Shown here piece after piece: positions 46,401 through 59,930 of a DNA stretch of 64,000 bases (position 1 is the stretch's first letter; the number at the start of each line of letters is the position of its first letter). The DNA is from Lichenostomus cassidix (taxonomy: Eukaryota; Chordata; Aves; Passeriformes; Meliphagidae). The position numbers and the translations under genes were made by a program. The DNA lies in NCBI GenBank assembly GCA_008360975.2, contig CM039193.1:8732501-8796500 (forward strand), given 5' to 3'. A model generated the notes under the pieces. The model was not told where the DNA came from. It worked only from the letters and a program-made list of their open reading frames with translations, and searched no databases.

Positions 46401-49400
46401 CATTTTCTCCCTTTCTCTGCTCTTTTACACTTAGGTGATGCATGGTTAGACACTGTGCTCAAATAGATAAACACACTTCTGATTTTGTGTTTTGCCTGGA
46501 GTATGATGATTTTTAGACTATTTGGAGCACTAATGGAACACACAGTAAAAATAACTTAGCTATTTATATCCTGAGTATCCAGTTTCAGTTTTCAGGGCTT
46601 TCTCAGATTTTCATGTGTTAGTTTGAAGTCTTCCATTGCTCCTCTGTGCCTGAAGTGATTATGTTTTGGATGTGAGCAAAGCTAGTACTGCTCATTTCTT
46701 GAATGAGAATCGCATAGTGAAGCATACTATTGCCATGATAAAAAGGTGATCTCCAGAAAAGCTAATAATGTAAAATACTTTTGAACAACTCTGTCTCTGA
46801 AGTGGCTAATCACAAAAATCTTTACTGAGAGAAAATGCTTCAAGAAATTGTTTCTAATTTAGCTTAGATCTGAGCCTTTGAGAGTACATTAATTTTTAAT
46901 GCTGGTGTGATGCTTTATCAACACCCTGTCAGGACTGCTCAGAGCTTGTTCTGTTCTGTGCAAAAACAAGAGGCCGTTTTCAATATATATAAGAAATGTG
47001 AAGTGAGTTGTACCTTGCAAGATGAAGGCAGCAGACCTTCACAAAAGCACAATAATTTTCACTGTGTGGCAAAATGTGGCTGCCACAAAGCACATCTTTG
47101 ACAGACACCCTTTAACTCAACACAGCCCTCTCAGGCAAAAAGAGTGGAGTCTGATGCATTCTGCAGGAGGCCATGATAGTCTGTACATTTGAAATACCAA
47201 TCTTGTTGTACTAAGAATGCTCCTTGGCTGTGCTTGGCAAGTGCTCTTGGTGGGACCCTAATGTAAGCAAGAGTCTGTCTGCTTTGGCCAGCACAGCAAG
47301 TTCCCTATTGCACATTTTCCCATCTCCTAATTACTTCAGTGCCTCAACTTGTCCACTCTGCAGCAGGACTTTGCCTAATTTCGCATACCCCATGCACAGA
47401 AATTGTTGTCATGGCACTGAAAATCAAATCTATTGTTCATGACTCCCCCTCTTCATTCCATACCATTTACTCAGCTGTCCTGTTTCCTCTCCATATCCAT
47501 TTAAAATGAATGTGCCTTGAATGAAATGAGAAACCTCCCAGAGGTGCATGCTGCTAGATTTTCAAAGCAATTGAAAAGAAAAATTGGCACTTTCTGTAAT
47601 GCATCATGCTGCAGAATGTTGAATATATAATGAAAATCATCACATGCTGCACAATGTTGTTCTTTTTATATTTCTGGGAGGTTCATCTGTCACTGGTTAA
47701 TTGCAGATAAACACTGTCATTTGACTGATATCACAGTGATGGATAATTAGGTTCCCACTAATTAGATACCTACGCTAGTGCCTTGAAAAGAGGCAATTCC
47801 CTTGAAAAACTGACATAAAATTCCAAAACTCAGGTGATAAAGAGCTAAATTCAGAGCTAATAAAGTTCTGAATGCCAGTGAGTGATGATACAGTACCTTG
47901 GGATGTGGGTGACATGGCAGAGACATGTTAAATCATTGGCAGTAGAAGATTGCACTGGTAGGAGAGGAATGCAGAAGATGAAGAGAGCTAGTGCACCAGG
48001 ACATTCCAACAGTTCTGAAATGCAAAGGAAGGTGGAACTTGAAATCAAGTCTGTCTTCATTAAAAGCTTATAAGGAGTATCACAGACTGCATTTTTAGCA
48101 GTGGGTAGCAAGCACATTTGGCATAGCCTGCATAGCCACCGGGCGAGAACAAAACAGAAAATATTTTTCAAAATATATTTCCAAAGCGTTTCCAAATGCT
48201 ATTGGGCTGGCATGCTCTGTGCAAGAAGATTTTTAAAAATGTTCTCTTTTGACTGTTTGTCCATATGTGCTTGCACATAGTGAATAGAGCTGTGCCTAGC
48301 ACTGGAGATGAGACAAGGTTTGGCTGAGCACCTTCCACAGAGGCACAGGTGCTCTGTGCCTTGGTCATACCTCGGTGTGTGATGCACAGGGATGTAAAGC
48401 GGCAGGAAGTCCCTTTGGCCTCAGTTCTTCCACCTTATATACAGTTTCTTTTGTTGACTTGCCCACTCATCATTTGCTCTTTCCTTCTGGTTTCCACTCC
48501 TGTAGCTCGTTCCTTTTCATATTTTTCCCATTTTAATTTATATACCCACACTTCTATAAAAGTTTTCCATTTTTTAAATTCAAATCCCAATTTTCACCAC
48601 TCAGCCCTCTCTGCACTGCTTTGCTGTTCTGGTATCTGGTAGTTCCAGCTGTGACAGCTCCCTAGCAGCTGAATCCTCTACAACACCTTGGCTGCAGCAC
48701 ATATGAGCAGCATCCTCCCAGCCAGCGTGCCACAGACAATCCTCTGATGCACTGCCAGCAAGGGTGACAAAGTAATGTGCAATGTCACTTACAGAGGTAT
48801 GAGGTGGTGCAGTTCTCTGACAAGATCCAGTGCCTGGTGGGCAGTTTTCAAGCATGACTTACTTCCAGACTCCCCAGGCCCAGCAGTTGTCAGCAAAGTT
48901 TCCAGGGGGAATTGCTGGGCTTAAAATGGTGGGATTTGAGCTTGTTTACTTTGAACAATATGGTCCAGACTGGGACACCCACTTCAGACTCCCTTTTATC
49001 CTGTATGAATTGAAAAGTCAAAAGGTTTGAAACTGATTTAAAAAGTTCTTTTCCATGTAGCTGCTAACTAGCCATGCAGTGACTGACAAAGCTGTTGAGG
49101 TGAGGCACTTAACCAGACTCCGAAACACCTCAGCATGGATGGTGAGAGGAAGTGTGGATGTTCCAGTAGATACTGAAAGCCCTCATTGTCATGGTTCAGG
49201 GCTTGGAGCACTGTGTGCTGTAGCACAGGGTGAGATCAGGGGCAGCTCATCCCACAGTGCCCCGATGCAGGTGCTGTCTGATGTCTTGTGGAACAGGACC
49301 CAGGTTAAGCCAGCACAAACCTGCCAGTTAACTGCTTGGAATATACCTGAACAGGATGCAGCCATGACAGCCCAACTGTCTCACCCTCTGGCACAGCTCT

Positions 49401-52400
49401 CTGGCTGCCCAGAGAGAACACGTGGGGCTCTGCTGAGCTCCAGAGCTATCTTCTCTGTTTGTGTCTCACCAGGTTTATAGCACCTCCAATTTCCCCTACT
49501 GAATCTGGGCGTGGGGCAACCAACCCCTTTCCAAAGTGTTATTTAAAATAAATAACCCTTTCCAAGGTGTTATTTAAAGCCTCTATGCTGTTAGTGCCAA
49601 TCTCAGGGTGAGCTGCATAGATGATGATAGATATACATCAGAAGCAGTTGCTGTTTAATATTCCTAGGCTGGGAGGCTGGCGCTCCCTCCCTTGACTGCT
49701 CAGGCAGTAGTTTTCAGCTGCCAGGAGTGCAGCTGCACCTGGGTACAGGCTGATTTGCAGGGAACTCTCTGCAGCACAGGGTTGCAGCCCTACCCCGAGG
49801 TTCTTCAGCCTTTTATGTCATGCCAGACTTCATATTTGAAATATTATTATTGTAAACCAGTGGCATCCAAAGACAAGGCTACAGCAAATCAAAATACAGC
49901 AATGTTTCAGTTTGTAAAAAACTGCCTTGTTTATATTACCTCAAGAAAGGAACAAGTCTGTGCATAAGTCACCCATTAACTGAGTAAAGATTTTCTGTCT
50001 ATGATCAAGTTATTCAATAACTATCTGCTGCAGGATTTATTTGAAGAAAATCTCTGTAGCAGTCTTTCTTGATCATATTCAAAGACGAGACTTGACTTAA
50101 CAGAGTCCTTGATCTGATCCCGTTTGACCATCTCAACACCTATTTTTTTAAAGTCTCTATTAACACTTATTTTTACTTTGTTTGTTAGTGTTTGACAAGT
50201 CTGAACACTCCTCTGGGAATGAAAGCAGGGAAGGAAGGAGAGTGCCCCTCCTCTGTACTGAGGTTTTTTCTGCAGAATACTCCTACACGTACAAATGAAA
50301 CGTATTCAAAAGGCTGGCTGCTGGTTGCTTGCCTGCAGCATGCTGTGCTGAGTCAAACGTATGTGCAGATCACAAGCCCAGTGGATGCAGGACTATTTTT
50401 AGACTGAGGATACTATGTTGAAGAAGAACAGACAGACTAGGGAAACCAGAAAGTTTTAAAAATAATTCTGAGCTAAAATTAAGCTTATGGGGAAAAGCAG
50501 CAAGCTGAGGTAAGCTTGTGGATGCTGCCCTTCCTCTATCTTCTCTATGTAGAGATGGAGGGTGATGAAGTGACATGAAAGGAGTTTCTTCCTTTAGTCA
50601 CTGCTGCTTTTCTTCTCTTTGTAGGTTGGCAGGCTCCCCAAAAACCTGCTCTCAGATTGCAGGTAGCCATTGTGTCTAACCAGGGAGATGAAAAGTCCAA
50701 AAGGCCCACTCAAACACTCACTCCCCCATTCCAAACCCATTCTGCAAGTCATAGCTTTCCAGGCTTCTAAAACAGTCTAAATCTGTCAGAGCAAAACACT
50801 AAAAGATTAAAAACAACAACCAAATTGTCTGCAGCAGCATATTGTTCGAAATATGTGCAGATAATCCTCAGGAATCAGCCAAGCTTCTACAGAGAACAAG
50901 GCAAAGCCATGTGGTGATGTGCATCCTGAAATAATGAAGAAATTCCCCATGAGCCCAAGTCTGGGAGATGGTTTTAATTTAATGTGTGTGTGTGGAAGAT
51001 GCATGGATGAGTCAACTGCGGGGTTCCTTCTCCCAAATGACAGCCATGCACAGTGCACAGGGCTCCTTCAGAGGAGGCAAAGTTAAAAACACAACTGGGC
51101 ACTGGTGCCAGGAGTTGCCATTCCCTATGTCCACCCCTGAGCAGCACCACCAGCCCTGTACCAACCCATACCTCTGCTTTGCGTGGCTGAATGAAACAAA
51201 CACTTTCAATCCCCTTTCATAAGAGGATATTACCATGTAAGCACTTAATTAACTTGTAGCTTTTCTCTGCCCATGTCTCAGTTCAATCTCTTTCTTTCCT
51301 TGCACACAGACAGCTGGGAAGGTGTGGACTTCCAGACATCCTGGGGTGCACAGCAGTTCTGTCAGCCAGAGCTGCTGCACAACCACCACACACCACACTG
51401 CCCTGTCTCACCTGTAGCCTATAATGCTGGTATTTGCATCCTTGTGTCACTTGCTAATGAACTGAATGCCCTTTGGCTTTTGCACCCAGGTGACTACAGC
51501 AGATTTTAAACATGTTTGGCTCATGTGAAGGCCTTGATGAGAACTTTTCAGAGCTGCCTTGTTCCCTCATACCATCCCGCTCAAGAGCTGATGTTTCCCC
51601 TTTAGTTGAGGCTCTTTTTTAAAGTTTCCCCTTATTTTTTCTTTTTTTTCTTTTTTTTAAATATATATTACATTACAACTTCCACTGAAAAGCTTTGTGT
51701 GAATCTACAGAAAGGCCACTGTGCTGTCTTTGTCAAAGAAGTCACCTGTCTTGTCTCCATGCATTACATCACAATCCACCTTTTATAAAATCTTGTTCCA
51801 TCTTATTCCATTTCCCTCCATATCTTTGAGTACATTTCTCCTCAAAGCCTGTTCTAAAACCTTGCACCATATGAGAACAAATTACTAAGCCCATAATTGC
51901 TCCGATTTTTATCCTTTCTTCCTTCCCAAATTTTTTAAATGTCCCTGTTTTTTCACAAAAGCAAAGCCTGTACAATCACCTTCTGCCTGCCTCTCCCTAA
52001 TAGTTTTCAGCTCTTTAACCAATTCCACCTACAATTTGACAGAAGGGCACAGCTCACTGAGATAATTAAGTCCCTGAAAGCTTAATGAAAATAGCTGAGC
52101 AGGAGGAGAAGGGATCCCAAGTGCCCTGCAGCTCTGCAGCCTGTGAGCACAGCACTGTGGGGCAAGAGGTGCTCACTAGGGAGCTGAGATAAACACTGGT
52201 GAGTAGGAACAGCTTCAGGTGGGCTCTCAGCTCCTCTGACACCAAAGTCCATCAAACACTTTGGACTTGTAGCAAAAGAAGATTAATTAAATGCAGAGCT
52301 CTTGTAGGCACTTGTTGAAATGTAGGCTTTATTCTGATTTTTCTCAGGAATGCAGTGCTGCTCCAGCACTCCAGGGTTTCAGTTATCTTGGCCTATTGGT

Positions 52401-55400
52401 TTGGCAGTGCTTTACTTTAGCAAGAGTGTTTTGGATCCTGTTTTATGCCAACCAGCCAACATTCCACACCATCTGTACACACCTTCCTGCACCCTTCACA
52501 GAAAAGACCAGACATGTTTAGCTCTTTCTCTCTGTTTTTTTCTCAGCTCTTTCCCTCTGTCCTAATTTTTGATTTTAAAGGAGGCTTCCACAAGATTGCT
52601 AAAGATTTTTCATCTCCACACACTCTGCAAACTGTGTTTCCACCCTGTAGCGTATTAGGCACAGCAGTGGTTCCTATAAGAGTAATTGAAGTTGTATGGG
52701 GGGGAGTTATATTCTTTTCCAATCACACAACACAAATCCCTGGGGAGTTACCAGTTTTTCAACAAGACTGACTGAAGCCAAGAGCAACTTGCTCCAATTT
52801 AAAACCCTCCCAGGGAGCCTGTGCCTCCACAGAACACTGCTGGGACCCCACTACCAAGTGCTGGGCACAGCTGCCTGGTTCAGGTGGTTTCTGACCACAT
52901 CTCTTCCCATGACCAACATATAAAAATTCAAATTCTTTGCACATTCCTTCATCATTTACCTCTATTTCTTCCAGCAGTTTTCCTTCGGTTTTCAGCCTCC
53001 TGTGTATTTCTTACACAGTTTCTCTGGTTGCACTTCTTAGCCATTAACCTCTCACACCTCTGTCCTGTTCAAGCCCCGTTTACCATCATCTGGTTGCAGG
53101 AGAGTGTTGGTTATACTGGGGGGGATTGGCTGTTATAGTGGGGTCCCCCTGCCTTGGCCATGCCTGCTGTGCACCTGTCAGACAACCAAGCCTCAGCTTT
53201 CCCTGCACTGATCCTACAAAATTCTGCAGTTTTGCACTGCCTTTCTTCTCTAGCTGCCACGTTAACAGAGTGCAGTAAATGAGGTTTGGCCTATGTGCAG
53301 CATCTTATAAATGTCAAGTGCCTTGCATTAAATATCCCCCCCATTGTTCATCGCTTGGGGTTTGGGGAGATCACAGCGGGAGAATCATGTGGTGATTCAT
53401 GCCAAGCCATGCAGGAAGTTACAATAGCACTGATAGTACTTTATTCACATTTACAAATGAAAGACCAAATGTGGTTTTTATTGATTTCTCCATTTAGTGG
53501 AAGATGCTTTTCAAAGTCAGTGCAGCTTGGTGCTGAAAGCTTTGACAGATAAAAGCCAAATGGAGCAGGCACTGCTGGAGATGGAGAGGAGACTTGCAGC
53601 CGTAAGTGCAGAAATTAATCTTTTATTCTGAATCCTCATTCTGAATTTCTCCCGCTTCTTCAAAATACTAACTGAATATTAAACTGCCTTCGAATGGTGG
53701 GTTATAAAGCAGACTGCTCCTGTTATAATGAAAGAGGAAAGACATATTAATATGCTAATTCTAGGCCAGATATGACAGAGGCTTACCCAAGCGCTGGATA
53801 ACAGTGCTGTAAGCTCTGATGAAGCCCTGGTCAGTAAGAGAAGAGGCCAACAGTGCCTTGTTGTGGCAGGCCATGATGGAGCACTCTCTGTTTCCTCACC
53901 TTACACACGCCTTTGCTGGAGGGAGTGGTGCAGTGCATGCCTGTGAAGCTAGAGCACTTCTCAGAAGAGCACCACCTTGTTCCTTCAGCCAGCTGTTTCC
54001 CAGGAAGATTAAAAAAAAGGTGAAAAGAAAACAAGTGGGTGTCAGAGACACGAGAATGAACTGTCAGAGACCTCATGAATAGGTCTGGTTTCTCCAAAGG
54101 CCCTGCTGCAGGAATTGCTTTTGGCAAGGATGTGTCATGCCAGCATGGGAGAAGTGCTCCTAGGAGAGGGGCACACAGTGGGTTAGGGGGATGCTCCAGT
54201 CCCAAACCTCTCACTTTTGTGGGACAGTTTGAGGATATGTATAACATAGGGAGATACAAATTGCTAATCTTTGGGTCAAGACCAAACTGACACATGGTAC
54301 CTAAAACTTTCTTACTATTGTGCCTTTCTCTGTGTTGTTTACTGCTTCTGCTCTGCTTTCTGCTTGCCCAGAAAGATGTGGAGATTTTGGATATGAAATC
54401 CAGTATCCAGCTGCTGAAGGAGGCTCTGGAGTCATTGCCAGCCCAGCTGAATGACCAGTTCCTGAAAGCATGTAAAGAACTTGGCTTCCTGCAGGTCCGT
54501 AACACCTCAGCTGAGCAGCACACTTCTGTGTCTAGTGTCGGCCTGCCCCCTCACACGACAGATAAATCTTTCCAGACCTCTCCTGGGCTGTGCCAGCGCT
54601 GTGTGCTGGGTGAGGAGCACCTGCAGTGGCCATGCTGCCCCAGCAGGGAGGTTTACAGCTGCTCAGGCTGGTCTCATTTCCCCCATATGACAGTGGGGCA
54701 GCAATACGGAGACTCCCCTGGAAGGAACCAGGTCACTGCAGAGGGCACATCTAAGAGTGACCTAAACCCAACCTCAGGAGACAAAGCCAGTGCCATTGCT
54801 ACAGCAGCCTGGGGCAGAGCAAACACCTCTTTGCAGGAGGGGAAATACAGCTTGGAGACACAGAGCTGTGCTGCCCATCCTTGCATGTGCTGGGCTGGCA
54901 GACACTTTTTGGGGAGCAGTCAGAAGAAACACTGTCCTGCACCACTGGAAGTACAGGGTCTACCAACCCCACTGAGGAAAGCATTCAGGAGAGGAACTCG
55001 AGGGTTTGAACCCCTGACACCAGCACAGCAGCAGCCTCAAGTTTACCACTATTCTGCACAGAAAGCTACACCTGGACAAAGACACAGCAACTGGTCCACA
55101 GACCAAGAGGTGGAGAAAGCAGTTTTAGGGAACAAAACAAAACAGAGTCCAGGAAGGATCCCCTGGAAAAAAGCAATAGGGAGAAAGAAAACATACTCCA
55201 CTAAGAGGAAAGGTGAACATTCTGGATGTGCTGGCAGTGGGCTGAAGCAGAGGAAGGCAAATGGGATTGAGTTGGAAAGCTCCAGAAAAAATTACCTTCC
55301 CAGATACTTGGTTGACCTCAATTCAGAAAACTCTGACCCGGTTTTTGCAGCTCCCCATCAGCAGATCCTCAGCAGTGCTCAGCTGGGGCATACAAAGAAT

Positions 55401-55691
55401 TTCCCCCCAGTGATGCACTCTAATAAAAGCCTGCAACAACTTGCAAGCAGAAAAAAGAGAAGTCTTGAAATTAAAAAAACAGTGAATGTTTCCAATGTAA
55501 AAACATATCTCTTGGATTCCTCTCCCGAGGAGAATGTACTATCCCTGTGCAGCACAACAGGTGCAGAGCAAATGAGCTGCTTCAGCCTCCAAAGCCCTGC
55601 AAGCTCCAAGAAACCACATCCTGTCAATCCGCTGGCTCAGCAGAACACAGCCTGTTGCACTTTACTCTTTGATTGTGATTCTTCCGATTGA
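34478..55691 (+). CDS. IHO1: Interactor of HORMAD1 (CCDC36), seven coding exons, 644 residues
   Basis: Exons 34478-34533, 41934-42093, 43449-43606, 45432-45480, 46131-46218, 53498-53601 and 54372-55691 join in frame. IHO1 acts in meiotic prophase: it is recruited to chromosome axes by HORMAD1 and, with REC114 and MEI4, promotes programmed DNA double-strand breaks. Identity rests on MNFNVWNIKEMLSTP at the start (near identical to human), DYSSLSDSQLLFGSQFCPEN, EPSIFTKYQTKPQLF, a predicted coiled-coil of about residues 105-245 built from four exons (KTLEDAFQSQ, MEQALLEMERRLAA), and an acidic tail LLFDCDSSD. The long last exon encodes a poorly conserved, Ser/Lys-rich, probably disordered region. 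I recall human IHO1 at 594 residues, so the bird form is longer, yet its extreme C-terminus stops earlier. Position after KLHDC8B matches human order. Exon 1 to 2 is separated by 7.4 kb. Confidence 0.95.
34534..40805. other. IHO1 intron 1, left part
   Basis: AT-rich, with simple AT tracts at 35570-35670. No other coding exon recognised. Open readings of 60-115 codons here have neither splice context nor recognisable motifs. Confidence 0.5.
40810..41050 (+). mobile_element. CR1 LINE 3'-end fragment
   Basis: Contains the phrases GATGAGGCACTGGCACAGGT, AGAGAAGCTGTGGATGCC, TGTCCCTGCCCATGGCAAG, GTTGGAACTAGGTGATCTTT, AAGGTCCCTTCTAACCCAAA and CCATTCTACGATTCT. This is the sense orientation of the avian CR1 3' end, including its terminal ATTCTATGATTCT-like repeat. 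5'-truncated. Confidence 0.92.
42094..43448. other. IHO1 intron 2
   Basis: AT-rich with a poly-T run at about 43051-43061. Nothing else recognised. Confidence 0.6.
44103..44313 (+). other. Candidate alternative last exon of IHO1
   Basis: In intron 3. An acceptor (TTTTTTTGTAACAG) ends at 44102. Splicing from exon 3 (phase 2, ending CG) gives an in-frame extension of 40 codons, starting RQVLLANVICIRSL and ending FTEQASDLKLKN, with TAA at 44221-44223. ATTAAA follows at 44308-44313 before a GT-rich stretch. I do not recognise the peptide. It could equally be a chance open frame. Confidence 0.35.
45121..45158. repeat. 20-bp imperfect tandem duplication
   Basis: Two copies of AAAAATTTGAGAG, 20 bases apart, within IHO1 intron 3. 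Confidence 0.75.
46219..53497. other. IHO1 intron 5
   Basis: 7.3 kb, AT-rich. Contains a T-rich tract at 51620-51668 and a short tandem duplication at 49524-49579. No coding exon, RNA gene or transposon family recognised. Confidence 0.55.
49524..49579. repeat. Two-copy tandem repeat, period about 31 bp
   Basis: Two copies of CCCTTTCCAAAGTGTTATTT plus AAA with an A/G difference, separated by AATAAATAA. Confidence 0.8.
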
Positions 55692-56696
55692 AGGGGTTTG
55701 TTTCGTGTTCAGAGCCCTTAGTGCAGGTTTGTCCATTTCAGTTGCAGTTTATTCCTCCAGGTGTGTTACCTGCTTAGTCAGAGGCAAGACTCAGACATGG
55801 ATGCTTGAAAGTGCTATTGACCAGTTTAAGATATTGTAAGGGACTGTGTGGGGTCTGAGCAGGGCTCTCCCCTCACTTGAAAAGCTGAGGAGATCTGTAT
55901 TACTTTACTTTCCTGCTCCTAGCAGAGATGCCATGGGCTCCAGTTACCATAGTATTTACACAGCAGAGAAGTACCTGGCATTCTCAGGGAGGAGAAGGCT
56001 GGCAGAACACAGGCAGGCAGCTCAGTCAGACTTGGCACTGAGATCTACTGGAAACTCTTCAAGCTAGATCGATAAAATGCTATCTCTGTGGTCAGAGGCT
56101 TCACTCTGTATCTCACTCGTAATATCTCTGCTGGTTTGTTGTGTAAAAGTTCAGGTTTTGAGTAGAGTAGTGCTGTTCTGGTTGATTTCAATAATGTTCA
56201 GAATTGTCTCAGGAGTTGTTTGTGAACTTTGGACAGGGACAGCTTTAACTGAGGAAAACCAAATCCCAGCATCTCAGGTTCATCCACTATTGTATCTCTT
56301 CTCCTTATAAGCTGAAATTCCTTGGTTTCAGAGATTCCAGGATATTATTTTTTTTCTACTTTATTTGTCTCTCGTATCTCTTGGCTGATTAAGGAATTCT
56401 CCAACATAACCTTTTCAAGGGGAGTGGTTCTCAGAGACAAAAGATATGACAGGCAGATCCAGAAGATGAGATGTTGGACAGTCCCAGTTCCCACAGAGCA
56501 ACTCTTTCCAGTGTACCCAGCTGTGACTGTGGGCAGCTCCCACTGCTTTGGGCATTTGTGTCATGTTTGATTTTTAATCTTAAATGTTACCAGCAAAAAA
56601 GCATTTTGGTGTTGACAAAACCGTATTGCCACAAATCCAAGTTATCCAGCTTTGTCATCCCAAGGGAAATGGCTGGAATCCCTTTTTTCTGGCTTT

Positions 56697-56702
56697 AATA
56701 AA
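56697..56702 (+). other. Poly(A) signal of IHO1
   Basis: AATAAA about 1 kb downstream of the IHO1 stop; the first canonical signal on this strand after the coding sequence. Confidence 0.65.
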
Positions 56703-59029
56703 CTTATCTTCACCAAAGACCAGTGTCTCCATGTTGGTTTTTTGGGAGAGACAGTGTCCTTTTGCAGCAGAAGGACAGGCAGCTGTTCTTTAGCTGTTTA
56801 ACTCCCCCGGACTGTGGAATTGGGAGAATTCCATTTTTAGCTCCTCCCTGGTCTTTAAAGAAGGAAACCTTCACCCTTCCAGTTTAACACTGGTCCAGTG
56901 ATGTTAATTAGCAAAGAGCAGGGAGGGGAGGGGGAGCAGGTATGGGGAGCCCCCAGAGCCTTGGGACCCCCTGTCAGAGAAGGGGCTGGGTGATGGCTGC
57001 CAGCAGCAATGGTTGTTCATTTCACACTGCCCTCGTGTACCCACCTCCCCAGCAGTCCCAGAACAGCCTTCACTGGGCTAAATCTGTTCTGTGGACTCGC
57101 CACCCCCTGCGTTTTGGGACTGACGAGGATTGGGTGCAGGTCTCTGTGTATCCCCTGGCCTGCATGCAGGGAGCTCAGCAGCACATGGCTGAGCTTGGAG
57201 GGACCTCTGGAGGTGTCTGCTGCAAGCCCCTGTGCAGAAGCAGAACAGAGATTGGTTCCTCAAGCACCCCAAGATGGAGCATCAGTGCCTTGGAGTGCAG
57301 TGCAGGGCTGTCCTGGAGACCCCTGCAGCTCCCTGCCACATGCACACACAGTGGAACACAGTGCAAAACAAAATCCCTGGAGATGGAGGTGTAACAGCAA
57401 CAGCAGCCAGCAATGCCTCCCCTGTGTAGGACAACTTCCCTGGTGAATGGGATGAAGCCTCAAGGTGTCATCCTGGCCCCCACAGCCCCCCTGCCTGCTC
57501 CCACTCAGGGTCTCCTCCAGGGTTTTAGCTGCCAACAAGAGCTTTTGTCCCAATATGGCTGTGACAATGGCAGCTCCCCTCCCAGCCTTGCTGGACAAAA
57601 ATGGAAGCACGCATGCTGCATGGCAACAGACTTACCAGACACTCTGCTTGCACCCCAGCGGAGCTGGTCCTGTCTCCCATCCCGTACTCCTTGCTGGATC
57701 AGCCATGCCCCAAGTACGTGTGGTTTCTCCTGGCCTTTGCCTCCATGGAGCTCCCACTAACAGTGTTTGTGGGGGTCTTGTCCCACTCTTCACTCAGGGA
57801 AGGTGCCAGAGTGGTTCCTCCTGCAGCACAGCCAAGGAGGGCCACAGAGGGCACAGGGCAGAACAATAAAACACACACAGTGGTCAGAAAAAAAAGCACA
57901 GTTGGGCTCCAGGCTTTCTGAGGGCATTTAATTGGGGCCTTTTCTCTGAAAGTCTGAAACTGGAGTTTTGGAGCTTTCTTGGGAGAAAGGGGGTGAACAG
58001 TGATCAAAAGCCTGTGACACCCAGGCGGCCATGGGCACAGGGGTGTGAGAGAACTGGTTGCATCCTCCACCCAGCATCCCTGGCTGTGCAGGCAGCAGGC
58101 AGGCGGCCACTGCAGCAGCACAGAGCAGGGGCCTCAGCTTTTCATCTGCCAATGAGTCACTTGGCAGAGAGGAGGAAACCTCTGACAGTATTGAGGATGT
58201 GGAGGTGGCTGCTGTGCCCCTGCCATGTGCTAAAGGTGCTCTAATGACTATGGAATATAGGGCACAGCTAGCTCCCTTCCCACAGTCCCACTGCACATGC
58301 AGCACTGTGGCTGCACCATCCTCAGGGTGAAACCACCCGCTGTGGTGGTGCCCAGTGCTGGCAGTGCCTGGTGCAGTGCAGGGTCACCTCCACTTTCCCC
58401 CTGTGTGGCCTCCCCAGCACTAATCCCCAGACTAGCTGCCTGCCCTGGCTGCTTTCTGGGGCCCGGTGTGCCAGCATTGCCTAAATTCCTGGACCCTGCG
58501 CTCAGCTGATGCCACAGCCTCCTGACCCCACAGAGGAATGGACTGGAGACCAGAAATGCCCCGTGGGCTGGTGGTGAACACAATGCCCCAGGAATGGAGA
58601 GGCGGCAGGGAGCAGGAGTGGGCACTGTGTGCTGCTCCCACGCCGGCACTGTCATGGGGACGTGAGGTACCACATGTCCCTGCCAGACTGGTGAGAGAAG
58701 AGTGATGGTGATGGCAGGACTTTGCCAAGGCTTCGGCGGCTCAGGCACTCTTGAGGTGCAGGCAAGGAGGAGCTGGAGTGCAGGTGTCACCGTGCAGGAC
58801 AGACCCCTGAGCTGGTGTGACTTTGTGGCACCGTGGCCGTGCCAATGCCCTGGTAGGGCAGGCAGTTTTCCAGCCGGACAATTAAGCGGATTAACTAATT
58901 ACCTGAACCTTGGCAGGGTCCCACCGCCCAGCGGCTGCCGGGGCGCTGCATGCCCATGGAGGGCGGTTGGGAGACATGTGTGGGGCAGATGGGCGGCAGG
59001 GCCCCCCCAGACCTTCTCCCAGGACCCTG
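56703..59029. other. Intergenic between IHO1 and PRRT3
   Basis: No coding exon recognised. GC content rises again from about 58.3 kb toward the PRRT3 CpG island. This is where gene order departs from human. Confidence 0.5.
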
Positions 59030-59930
59030 TTAGTGGGTCCGACAGCCTCCTCCCCCCGTCTACCCCCTGGCGGCCGCGGGACCAGTCTCGGCCACAGCCC
59101 GGTGGCACCGCGCTGCCCGCTCCGGGCAACCCTGCCCGCCCCGCGGGCAGCATCCCCCCTCCGCCGTCCCGCTGTGTCCTGCCCCGCGGGGACCTGCTCT
59201 GGTGCCCCTCCAGAACCCACGTCCCGGAGGATCCGCGCCACGGGGGACCTGTGCCCGGGAGTCCACCCCAGCTGAGCCCCACGGACCCGCCCGCCCCCGT
59301 GCCCGGCCCCGCGGGTCCCGTCCCGGCGCGGCAGCCCCGGCCGTGCCCCGCGCCCCCCCTCCCGGTGCGGGCGGGCTCCCGCGCGGGTGCCCGCGGCTCG
59401 GGGCGGCGCGTGACCGGCTGCCGCCGCCGCCGCCGCCGCCCGCTCCGCCGCAGAGCCCGGCCCGCCCGCACCGGCACCGGCACCGGCAGGTCAGCGCGGG
59501 GGGCTGCGGCCCCCGGGGCACCGGCATTGGGGCTGCCAGTGCTGCGGCGGGCGGCGGGAGGGGGCTGGCAGCACCGCGGCCCGCGCACCGCGCACCGGGT
59601 ACCTAGCGGCGGAGCCGGCCCGGCGCGCTGCGGGCGGGGTCGGCGGGATGCGGCGGCCGCACCGTCCTCGCTCTGGTCCCCCACCGGCCGCGGCCCGACC
59701 CAGCAGTGCAGCCCCGCCGGTTCCCAGCACCGCACCGCGGGGCCGCCGTCGCAGCACCCTGGCGGTCTCGGCCCCGTTCCCGGCCCGGCGGGTCTGAGCC
59801 GTGTGTGCGGCGGCAGCGCGGGGCACCTGGCCGGGCATCCCCGCCGGAATGCGGCCGGGACGCGCCAAGGTGAACGGTGCGCGGCGGAGCGGGGCCGCCG
59901 CCGGCGGGGACATGCGGAGAGGACACTGGG
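59030..59930 (+). promoter_or_regulatory. CpG island, probable PRRT3 promoter and non-coding exon 1
   Basis: Very high CpG density. Contains a (CCG)n run at 59419-59441 and an ACCGGC repeat at 59470-59488. A possible donor follows at 59490 (GGCAG then GTCAGC). Exon 1 placement is inferred from position and this donor. Confidence 0.5.

Noticed and set aside
53831..54523. 230-codon minus-strand frame
   Set aside because: Antisense shadow overlapping the IHO1 intron 6 and the start of its last exon; no supporting signals.
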